NCBI GenBank assembly: GCA_964530335.1
Contig: CAZGYG010000083.1
Span: 1 to 12,377 of the forward strand
Direction of reading: 5' to 3'
DNA: 12,377 nt
From: VGDP01 sp964530335
Lineage (GTDB): Bacteria; Pseudomonadota; Alphaproteobacteria; SP197
Made by a program: the position numbers and the translations under genes. The notes beneath the pieces were generated by a model. The model was not told the origin of the DNA. It did no database searches and saw only the letters and a list, made by a program, of their open reading frames with translations. Positions 1-5,886 of this stretch are shown piece after piece. Every line of letters starts with the position of its first letter. Positions within the stretch are counted from its first letter, which is position 1.

Positions 1-3
1 CCT

Positions 4-45
4 CCGGTTCCATGTTGACACCTAACTCGGTGTCTTCGGAACCGG
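4..45 (-). terminator. Two-tier stem-loop at the end of the cupin gene
   Basis: An 8-bp perfect outer stem (CCGGTTCC at 4-11 with GGAACCGG at 38-45) encloses a 6-bp inner stem (GACACC at 17-22 with GGTGTC at 29-34) around the loop TAACTC, with small internal bulges. It covers the restored C-terminal codons and the alternative-frame stop at 22-24 of the cupin gene on the minus strand, so a transcription-end role is possible. No T-tract is visible before the window edge, so calling it an intrinsic terminator is inference. Confidence 0.35.
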
Positions 46-89
46 CAGCAGGCCACTCTTCCTGGGCTCAAAGATGCAGAAGAACTTCT

Positions 90-542
90 TCACCGGCGCG
101 TGCTGTCCCACTGATAGATCGCGCCCTTGGGCACCAGGAACGTGTCGCTGGCGTGGAAGACGTGCGCCGTGCCGGTGGCGTCGGCGATCGTCACCTCGCC
201 CTGCAGGATGTGCATCAGCTCATTGCGAAGAAACGGCAGCGGCTTGGTATGCATCTCCGTCGTCGTCCAGATGCCGACCCGCATCTGCCTCGTGGCGTCC
301 TCGAAGAACGTCCAGATCGTCTGCTTGGGAACGCCGCCGACATAGCGCGACGTATCCTTCTCGCCTACCGGGTCGAGCGCGGCGTCGGAATCGGGTCGGC
401 GCACCGTTAGGCCGATGGCCTCCAGCGTCTCGCCCGATTGCACGGGATCGCCCGCGTCCAGTGTCGAGGCCGGGATCTTCTCCCACTCGTGCAGGCCCTT
501 GCGCCCCTTGCGGTCGAACTTGATGGGTGACATCTCGGTCAT
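90..542 (-). CDS. Cupin-domain protein with apparent C-terminal frameshift (frame-restored end at 22)
   Basis: The 150-aa reading frame starts at ATG 542, with GAGGGAG about 10 bases upstream. Residues ~75-145 form a small beta-barrel cupin: a GIWTTTEMH strand (90-98), the LMHILQGEVTI segment (109-119), and SDTFLVPKGAIYQWD (132-146) as the second cupin motif. It resembles Cupin_3/DUF861-like proteins rather than classical HxH cupins. The frame stops at 90-92 directly after QWDSTRR. In the next frame the sequence continues as PVKKFFCIFEPRKSG and ends at TAG 22-24, which is the tail expected after QWDS in this family. One missing base near 93-99 would explain this and give a 173-aa protein. It could be a real inactivating mutation or a sequencing error. 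It is divergent from the DUF1989 gene. Family call is good, substrate unknown. Confidence 0.75.
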   Translation of the reverse strand: MTEMSPIKFDRKGRKGLHEWEKIPASTLDAGDPVQSGETLEAIGLTVRRPDSDAALDPVGEKDTSRYVGGVPKQTIWTFFEDATRQMRVGIWTTTEMHTKPLPFLRNELMHILQGEVTIADATGTAHVFHASDTFLVPKGAIYQWDSTRR

Positions 543-749
543 GTTGATAATTCTCCCTCGCGTGATGCTCGTTCATCGAAACAGGGACGGCGCGCGATCG
601 CCGCGACGGCTGACCGGCGATCCGCGCGGCCGGCGCGATGAATGTCCGGCGCCGGGACGCGTCAACCTCCCGACATCCTCAATCATGTTAGTCTCCCGGT
701 CAGGCTTTGTTGGCAAGCCGACGCGAGACGGCCCCAGGGGAGACGGATC
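543..749. promoter_or_regulatory. Divergent intergenic region between cupin and DUF1989 genes
   Basis: These 207 bases must carry the promoters of both divergent genes. A TTGACG hexamer on the minus strand (664-659) could be a -35 for the cupin gene, but no convincing -10 follows it. A perfect 10-bp palindrome CCGGCGCCGG lies at 646-655 and is a possible operator, though such GC palindromes occur by chance here. The DUF1989 ribosome-binding site AGGGGAG is at 736-742. No coding potential was recognised. Confidence 0.35.
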
Positions 750-1352
750 ATGAGAACGATCAAGGTGCCGGCCGGTCATGGCCGCGCTTTCGAGGTGGCC
801 AAGGGCAAGCGTTTTCGCATTGCCACTCCCAAGGGTCAGCAGTCGGCGGACTTCTTCGCGTTCTGTGCCGACAGCATCAGTGAGTGCCTGTCGCCACACC
901 ACACCTGGATGCCGACCCGAGCGCTTCACCCTCGGCCAGGCGATACGTTCCTCAGCCGGCGGCGGCGGCCCATGGTCGATTTCGTCGAGGACGGCGCCGA
1001 TGGCGTGCACGACTTCATCATCGCGCCATGCGACGCCATCCGTTACGAGCAGTTCGGAGTGCTGGGGCACCGGAGCTGCATCGGCAACCTGGAAGAGGCC
1101 ATGGCCGCCCTCGGCCACCGGGTTCCCGATGGCTGCCTGGCGGTCAATTTCTTCACGATGACTACCGTGACGGACGGGTTCATGTTCTCGACGCCCAAGG
1201 CGCCGGTCGCGAAACCCGGGGCCTACGTCGTGCTCGAGGCTCGCATGGATTTGATCTGCGCGGTGTCCTCGTGCCCCTACGATCTCGAAGGCCCGGGGTG
1301 GGCGATCAACGCTCCTGGCGGGCCGACCGAGATCGTCGTCGAACTGCTCTAG
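750..1352 (+). CDS. DUF1989 (urea carboxylase-associated) family protein
   Basis: 200 aa. The start is ATG 750 because AGGGGAG sits 7 bases upstream and homology begins at once; an open stretch upstream to 642 has no such signal. The protein shows the DUF1989 pattern along its full length: PKGQQSADFFAF (27-38), a GDTFLSRRRRP segment (64-74), GVHDFI (85-90), C94, GHRSCIGN (106-113), VNFFT (132-136) and SSCPYDLEGPGWAINAP near the end (173-189). H87, C94, H107, C110 and C175 are plausible metal ligands, by inference from their conservation. Family members are commonly encoded with urea carboxylase/allophanate hydrolase or amide-degradation genes and their exact reaction is not settled. Here the gene converges on the DMFase-like operon with a 47-base gap, which fits a role in handling an amide or its breakdown product. 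Family assignment is confident, function is not. Confidence 0.85.
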   Translation: MRTIKVPAGHGRAFEVAKGKRFRIATPKGQQSADFFAFCADSISECLSPHHTWMPTRALHPRPGDTFLSRRRRPMVDFVEDGADGVHDFIIAPCDAIRYEQFGVLGHRSCIGNLEEAMAALGHRVPDGCLAVNFFTMTTVTDGFMFSTPKAPVAKPGAYVVLEARMDLICAVSSCPYDLEGPGWAINAPGGPTEIVVELL

Positions 1353-1399
1353 CATGTGATGGTGGCGGCGACGGTCACGGGTAGGCTGCGCGGCGTGCG

Positions 1400-3640
1400 T
1401 TAGCCGAGGTCTTCGGGCATCTGGAACGGCTCGGGCGTGAGAAACCGCCGGAGGACATTCTCGGAAACCCGCGCGACGTTGTTGTTGTAGCCGTTGTGCG
1501 GGAGGGACGCGCCCCAGGCGATCGACCCGACGGAAAACACCGCCCCGCCGCTGGGCGTTTCGAAGAACGTCATGTCCGCTCTGATCAACGGGCTTTGGGC
1601 GCCGTCCATGGCGCAATGGTGAAAGCCCGTCTCGTCGGGCACCAGATAGGTGTTGGCCGAGTGGCCCTCGGAACTAGCGACGACCAGCGTGTGCGGCGGG
1701 GTGCCAAGGAGCGGATCGACCGCGTCGATCTCCGAGCCGCTCGCGCCGCCGCCCAGGATGCCGAAATCGCCGATCAGTTCGTCCTTGCCGATGCCCTCGA
1801 ATATGAAGGCGACTCTCGGATCCAAGCTGGCCTGCGTTCGCCGATAGAAACCCGAGACGTCGAAGCCGACCGCCACCGTTCCCACGCCCACGAGAGCCTG
1901 CGGCGCCATCCCCAGGCGTCGCCAGAGGCCGCCGTGCTCGCCGGTGAACTCCAGGTAGTACTCGCCCGGTTCCTCGTCACGGTACCGGATGCCGTCCTCC
2001 GCCCGGCGTAGCTCCAGAACGCCCGGCATTTCGGACGAGAAGGCGCACCGCCAGATGAAACCGTTGCCCCCGAGATAAGCGAGTCGGCCGCCGCGCGCGA
2101 TGTAGGTCCGCATGCCATCCCACATCGGCGTCGTGTAGTACTCGGGGTGCGTGCCCGTTACCACCGCGCGGTATTGCTCCAACAACGCGACGCCTTCGTG
2201 GTGCAGGTCCTCATCGGTGATCACGTCATAGTCGATGCCGCGCTCCTCGAGCCAACCCAGGATGTGGGTGTCGGGATTGAAGCTCCACAACGGCGTCTTG
2301 GGTGCCATGTTCAGCACGGGACGCAGACGCGAGGCGTAACGTACGCCGCTGCCGTCCCAGTGGGTGTCGTACGTCGAAAGACCGAACTCCGGGTGCTCCT
2401 GGAGGAAGGCGTCGCCCTTGTCGAGGGTGGTCCAGAAACTCTCCGTGACTTCGGCGTAGCGGTTGTGGACCTGCCAGCGGTAGTTCGAGTACGCCATGTA
2501 GGTGGCCGTCGAAGCCAGGAAGGCGAGCTTCGAGTTTGCTGTGCCCCTCGGGGGGCGCACGAAGAAGGTGAGATACCATTCGTCGCTGTCCGCCCTGAGG
2601 CGAACGGCATAGACGGCGCTATGAAGATTCGCCGGAACGACATACTCGAAGTCTGTTTCCCAGCCTGCGTCGTAGTGATCGTCGTCGTGGAAGTGGATCG
2701 CGCCGTACTCCCTCGGTGCATGTCGCCAGTTCTGCTCGGCACCGCTCCAGTTGAACCCCTTGACGCCGCGTGACGGCAGATTGACCGCACGTCCGTGTAG
2801 GCCGTTGAAGCCGGCATCGGTGATCCTGGCCGAGCCGATGTCGCGCGAGAAATCCCAGCCCGCTACCAGAGAGCCCTCGCGTTCCTGCGGCGCGGCGTCC
2901 CATGCCAGAGACATGATTTCGGCGCGTGAGAGGGCACGCCCGGTCAGTCGCGGCCGGTCGATCTTGCCGTTGAAGTGGGCGCACGCAGCCGACTTGCCGC
3001 CAAGATCGTCGAGAGGCAGCGCCGCCATCATGAGCGGTGTGCCGCCGCCCGCCAGTTTGACGGCGGCCTTACCCTTCGCGCGCGCCGTGCTGCTCGCCTC
3101 GAAAGGCGAGCCGATCGATTCCTGGAAGACGTGGGCCTCGCCGATCGTAGCGTCATAGGAGGCCGCGACAAGATGCCAGCGCCGAGCCAAGAGCGGTTTC
3201 CCGGACGAAAGCTCGGTGGCGCGTCCCGCGCCATTGCCCAGCCGCAGAGCCATGGCGCCGCTCTTGTCAATCACGAGCGCGAAGCCGACCGCCGTCCGGG
3301 CGTCCCAATGCGCGATCAGCCCCTGCTCCCCCTTCTCGGGCGTGGTCGGGAACACCCACGCCTGCACGGTGAAGCTCGCGAGCGCACTCAGCGCCGGGCC
3401 GCCCGGAACGACGACGTAGGAACCGGCGGCCATGGTCTGTGTCCGGCCGGGGTACTCGCCGCTGAACGGCGCCGGAATCTCTTCCTCCCGATAGATCCCG
3501 CGGTCCGGGTCGTCATCGCCGCAAATCACCCGCACCAGATCGGCCCGGTAGGTGCGCGGTCCATACGTGCTCACCTTGATCTCAAGCGTGTCGCCCGGAG
3601 CTACGCTCCAGGCGTTCCCGTAGCCCACGATCTTCTTCAC
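1400..3640 (-). CDS. dmfA2: N,N-dimethylformamidase large (beta) subunit-like protein
   Basis: 746 aa, starting at GTG 3640 with GAGAGGG 9 bases upstream. Known DMFases hydrolyse N,N-dimethylformamide to formate and dimethylamine with an iron centre on the large subunit (about 760 aa, so length fits). Residues ~66-250 form a LamG/concanavalin-like jelly roll (strands such as SFTVQAWVFP 89-98 and RWHLVAASYD 154-163). Residues ~340-740 form the catalytic part. The Paracoccus enzyme uses two tyrosines and one carboxylate. By spacing, Y424 (LSTYDTHWDG), E500 and H498 (TGTHPEYYT), and Y381 or Y384 (ATYMAYSNY) are the likely equivalents; this mapping is from memory of the family and not from an alignment. 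No signal peptide is seen, so it is probably cytosolic. It follows the small-subunit gene by 31 bases in one operon. Homologues are widespread and often have unknown substrates, so the true amide is open. Confidence 0.85.
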   Translation of the reverse strand: MKKIVGYGNAWSVAPGDTLEIKVSTYGPRTYRADLVRVICGDDDPDRGIYREEEIPAPFSGEYPGRTQTMAAGSYVVVPGGPALSALASFTVQAWVFPTTPEKGEQGLIAHWDARTAVGFALVIDKSGAMALRLGNGAGRATELSSGKPLLARRWHLVAASYDATIGEAHVFQESIGSPFEASSTARAKGKAAVKLAGGGTPLMMAALPLDDLGGKSAACAHFNGKIDRPRLTGRALSRAEIMSLAWDAAPQEREGSLVAGWDFSRDIGSARITDAGFNGLHGRAVNLPSRGVKGFNWSGAEQNWRHAPREYGAIHFHDDDHYDAGWETDFEYVVPANLHSAVYAVRLRADSDEWYLTFFVRPPRGTANSKLAFLASTATYMAYSNYRWQVHNRYAEVTESFWTTLDKGDAFLQEHPEFGLSTYDTHWDGSGVRYASRLRPVLNMAPKTPLWSFNPDTHILGWLEERGIDYDVITDEDLHHEGVALLEQYRAVVTGTHPEYYTTPMWDGMRTYIARGGRLAYLGGNGFIWRCAFSSEMPGVLELRRAEDGIRYRDEEPGEYYLEFTGEHGGLWRRLGMAPQALVGVGTVAVGFDVSGFYRRTQASLDPRVAFIFEGIGKDELIGDFGILGGGASGSEIDAVDPLLGTPPHTLVVASSEGHSANTYLVPDETGFHHCAMDGAQSPLIRADMTFFETPSGGAVFSVGSIAWGASLPHNGYNNNVARVSENVLRRFLTPEPFQMPEDLG

Positions 3641-3671
3641 GACGCGATGCCCTCTCTATCGTCCAAGCTGA

Positions 3672-3971
3672 TCAGGACAGTTTTCTGCCGGTGACCGTTT
3701 GCCACCTCAACCGGAACACTTCCCAGGACGCCGCGGCATAGTCATCGAAGACGCCATCCTCTACGAACTCCAGCTTCGCGCCCCGGGCCGTCGGCATCTT
3801 GGCCACCTTCCATTCGCGGCCACGGCGTGTGCAGACGAGGATGACGCGCTCCTCCATCGGCCCGAGACGCAGCCGGTTCACGAGCAGCGTGAGCTCGGGA
3901 CTGAAGGGGCCGAATGGATTGCGGCGGAACTCCTCGACCAGATCGGTTCGTTTCGGATCTATCTCGTACAT
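3672..3971 (-). CDS. dmfA1: N,N-dimethylformamidase small (alpha) subunit-like protein
   Basis: 99 aa from ATG 3971, which has GGGGAG 6 bases upstream. An in-frame ATG at 4007 would add 12 residues but has a poorer site. Known DMFase alpha subunits are about 130 aa. This one lacks most of the N-terminal extension but keeps the recognisable core: VEEFRRNPFGPFSPE (12-26), a basic helix, TRRGREWKVAKMPT (48-61) and an acidic segment leading to DDYAAASWEVFRLRW (76-90). Immediate adjacency to the large-subunit gene strongly supports the call, since the enzyme is an alpha/beta heteromer. The short length suggests a divergent member and perhaps a different substrate. Cytosolic by absence of any signal sequence. 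Confidence 0.75.
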   Translation of the reverse strand: MYEIDPKRTDLVEEFRRNPFGPFSPELTLLVNRLRLGPMEERVILVCTRRGREWKVAKMPTARGAKLEFVEDGVFDDYAAASWEVFRLRWQTVTGRKLS

Positions 3972-4062
3972 GTCCCTCTCCCCCGTGCGATGCCGGCCAA
4001 CCCCCATGGCTCCAGCATCGGGAATGGCGCGAGAATGCCCTTCCTCCTGCTCTCCGCCGTCG

Positions 4063-4437
4063 TCACTTCTGTTCCACGGTAACGAAGAAGTTCTTGTAGC
4101 GTCCGGGCATGCGCCACGCGCCGTTGAACCCGCGCGGGATCATGAAGGCATCCCCAGGGCGGAAGGTCTCGGCGTGTCCGGATTCGTCCGTGATGGTCAA
4201 CGTGCCTTCGAGGACAAAGCAACATTGGTCGTAGGGATAGTCGCGCATCTGTTCCGTGCACGGCGAGCACTCCCAGACACCGGCGTTCACGTTTCCGTCT
4301 TCGTTCGTGAAGAAGATGTGCCCCGTTTCGACGGCGGTGCCCTCGGTCACCGTCTGCGGATCGATGTAAGTCAACTGCTGCATGCCCGTGCTCGGTGCAC
4401 CACCGGGCAGAAGCCGTACGATCACCTTACTTGCCAT
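4063..4437 (-). CDS. Cupin_3-type cupin-domain protein
   Basis: 124 aa, starting at ATG 4437 behind a purine-rich AAGGGGGGAG. It is a single-domain cupin of the Cupin_3/DUF861 type, the fold used by ureidoglycine aminohydrolase. Visible features are AGVWECSPC (52-60), YPYDQCCFVLEGTLTI (67-82) and RPGDAFMIPRGFNGAW (93-108). In the first motif the usual HxH metal ligands are replaced by YPYDQ, as is common in this subfamily, so a metalloenzyme role cannot be assumed. It is first in an apparent operon with the two DMFase-like subunit genes (91 bases to the next start), suggesting a role in the same amide pathway, perhaps as an accessory isomerase/hydrolase or a sensor. Its sequence is clearly different from the cupin at 90-542. 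Confidence 0.8.
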   Translation of the reverse strand: MASKVIVRLLPGGAPSTGMQQLTYIDPQTVTEGTAVETGHIFFTNEDGNVNAGVWECSPCTEQMRDYPYDQCCFVLEGTLTITDESGHAETFRPGDAFMIPRGFNGAWRMPGRYKNFFVTVEQK

Positions 4438-4471
4438 GCACTCCCCCCTTGCGCGTTCGATGACAGCACAG

Positions 4472-4489
4472 CGCTCGCGAGCGATGATA
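4472..4489 (-). promoter_or_regulatory. Candidate promoter -10 with overlapping operator palindrome for the cupin-dmf operon
   Basis: On the minus strand TATCAT (4489-4484) matches the -10 consensus at five of six positions and is followed at once by a perfect 12-bp palindrome, CGCTCGCGAGCG (4483-4472), where transcription would start, about 35 bases before the cupin start codon. A palindrome there could bind a repressor. The -35 region (around 4512-4507, CGGGGT) is poor, so an activator or another sigma factor would be needed. Confidence 0.35.
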
Positions 4490-4518
4490 GCTTGAGCCTT
4501 ATCGGCACCCCGGAAGAA

Positions 4519-4544
4519 GGCTCCACCGGATCACCGGTGGAGCC
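4519..4544 (-). terminator. Strong intrinsic terminator after the solute-binding-protein gene
   Basis: A perfect 11-bp stem (GGCTCCACCGG / CCGGTGGAGCC) with the 4-base loop ATCA or its complement starts 18 bases after the stop of the binding-protein gene. On the minus strand it is followed by TTCTTC, a weak T-rich tail. It separates the binding-protein transcript from the cupin-dmf operon, so the latter needs its own promoter. Confidence 0.75.
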
Positions 4545-4562
4545 ATGGTCGCACTCGACAGA

Positions 4563-5672
4563 TCAGGAACTGGCCTTCATTTCCTCGAACCGCTCGATCA
4601 CCTCGTCCTTGTCCTTGAACCTGCAATACATGACGCCGGACTCGAGGAGTGCGGTTGGATCACGAGGAAGCTGAAGTTCCGCCAGCTTCTCATCGCTGAC
4701 GAGCTCGAACGAGACACGGTTAGAATGCCCCGTGCCGTAATCGGAGATCATGAACGCTCCGCTTTCCGGTGCCAGCATCGCATCGATGAGGTCATAGGCC
4801 TTGTCGACGTTTGGTGCCTCCCTGATCAGGACCAGCCCGCAACACCACGTCTCGACACCTTCCTTTGGAATCATGAAGCGTACGGGAATGCCCTGGGACT
4901 TGAGCTGCGCGAAGCCGCTGTCCCAGGTCAGCGCTGCCACGACTTCGCCCGCGGCCAACGCCTGAGTGGCATCAGACTCGGCGACCGCATAGAAGCGCAA
5001 CAGCTGCTTCTGCTTTGCGAGTAGGGCCATGACCTTGTCGAGATCGGCATCGCTCATGTTGCAGGGGTCGACACCGGCATAGATGGCTGCGGTGAAGACC
5101 GTCTCGTCGACCGAGTCGAACACGGCAAGCTTCCCCTTGTAGCGTTCATCCCACAAGAGACTCCACGAATCCTCGCCCTCCCATTCGACGAGATCGGTAC
5201 GATAGGTGATCGAAGTCCGGCCCCAGCCAAACGGCACGAACCACTGTTGGCCCTCGAATTGGGTGCCGGGCAAGGTCTTGAGCATCGGAAAGACATCGGG
5301 CCAGTTGGACAAACGGCTCGTGTCGATGGGCTGGATAAGGCCCGCATCCCTCCACTGCGGAACCAGCGGGCTGCATGGCTGTACGAGATCGGGCCGATAG
5401 CCCGTCTTGACCTTTTGGAAGGCCTCGTACTCGTCGGCGTAGATCGAGAAATTGGGCGCTTGGCCGTGCTTTTCGAGGTATGTGCCGTAGAGCTCCGGAA
5501 CATCGTACCCGGCCCACGTGAAGGATATCGCCTCTCCTTCCTGGGCTCTGGCCGTGTAAGATGCATGGGGCATCGCGACCGTCGCGATCCCCGCCGCCGC
5601 CAACGCCCTGTTTAGTTCCCGGCGCGTCAGCGTTCCGGCAGTTCTCTTGTCCTTGAACTCGTCTATGTTCAT
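4563..5672 (-). CDS. PotD/PotF-type ABC transporter solute-binding protein, Tat-exported
   Basis: 369 aa. ATG 5672 is chosen because a perfect AGGAGG lies 8 bases upstream (5686-5681); an earlier ATG at 5735 lacks one. The N-terminus has a twin-arginine signal: TLTRRELNRAL (14-24), a hydrophobic alanine-rich stretch, and a likely cleavage after TARA (residue 43). The mature part is a type 2 periplasmic binding protein of the spermidine/putrescine class: ISFTWAGYDVPELYG near the start, DEYEAFQKVKTG, DLVQPCSPLVPQW, VPFGWGRTSITYRTDLV, WSLLWDERYKGKLAVFD, and an ALAAGEVVAALTWD segment. It would capture a polyamine-like or other small amine/amide in the periplasm. No permease or ATPase gene lies in this window, and an IS sits just upstream. 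Ligand unknown; the link to the dmf operon rests on proximity and shared strand. Confidence 0.85.
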   Translation of the reverse strand: MNIDEFKDKRTAGTLTRRELNRALAAAGIATVAMPHASYTARAQEGEAISFTWAGYDVPELYGTYLEKHGQAPNFSIYADEYEAFQKVKTGYRPDLVQPCSPLVPQWRDAGLIQPIDTSRLSNWPDVFPMLKTLPGTQFEGQQWFVPFGWGRTSITYRTDLVEWEGEDSWSLLWDERYKGKLAVFDSVDETVFTAAIYAGVDPCNMSDADLDKVMALLAKQKQLLRFYAVAESDATQALAAGEVVAALTWDSGFAQLKSQGIPVRFMIPKEGVETWCCGLVLIREAPNVDKAYDLIDAMLAPESGAFMISDYGTGHSNRVSFELVSDEKLAELQLPRDPTALLESGVMYCRFKDKDEVIERFEEMKASS

Positions 5673-5830
5673 GGTTTCGCCCTCCTTGCGGCGATTGGCT
5701 ACGTCGTTCCCCCCCCCACCGTTAAGTGGGACCATCGAAGCGCGGCGTTCGTCGGTCGCGGTAGCGGGGCGATGGCCGAGCCTTCGTCGTCATGGGCGCC
5801 TTGCCCAATGTCCGCGCTGTCGCAGATTGC
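5673..5830. promoter_or_regulatory. Upstream region of the solute-binding-protein gene, with a C9 tract
   Basis: 158 bases between the binding-protein start and the insertion sequence. It holds the ribosome-binding site (5681-5686), a run of nine C (5709-5717) and a small inverted repeat CCCAC-CGTTAA-GTGGG (5716-5730) overlapping that run. The promoter of the binding-protein gene is presumably here or was displaced by the IS. No recognisable gene is seen, although one minus-strand frame stays open across it. Confidence 0.35.
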
Positions 5831-5857
5831 GCGGGCATGTCCCGCTCTTTGTTGAAA
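5831..5857 (+). repeat. Left terminal inverted repeat of the IS256-family element
   Basis: It begins GCGGGCATGTCCCG and later has GTTGAAA. It pairs with the right end at 7263-7237 with mismatches at four of 27 positions. The tip GCGGG-N5-CCCGC (5831-5845) is itself a short palindrome. It lies 29 bases beyond the transposase stop. Confidence 0.75.
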
Positions 5858-5886
5858 AGTGGAAGCGGCCGTTGCATGGGTTGAGA

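Noticed and set aside
573..1616. 347-codon minus-strand frame across the DUF1989 gene
   Set aside because: Arg/Pro/His-rich with no recognisable motif, while the plus-strand DUF1989 product has full family similarity and a good ribosome-binding site.
2147..2773. Plus-strand frames inside the DMFase large-subunit gene
   Set aside because: Antisense shadows in high-GC DNA; the minus-strand frame contains the complete DMFase-like protein with active-site motifs.
4472..4483. The palindrome considered as a terminator
   Set aside because: It has no loop or T-tract and lies upstream of a gene start; a real terminator is already present at 4519-4544.
5735..5830. Minus-strand open stretch upstream of the binding protein, considered as a gene remnant
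   Set aside because: The reading frame is open for about 35 codons but shows no recognisable family pattern, and chance openness is common at this GC content.
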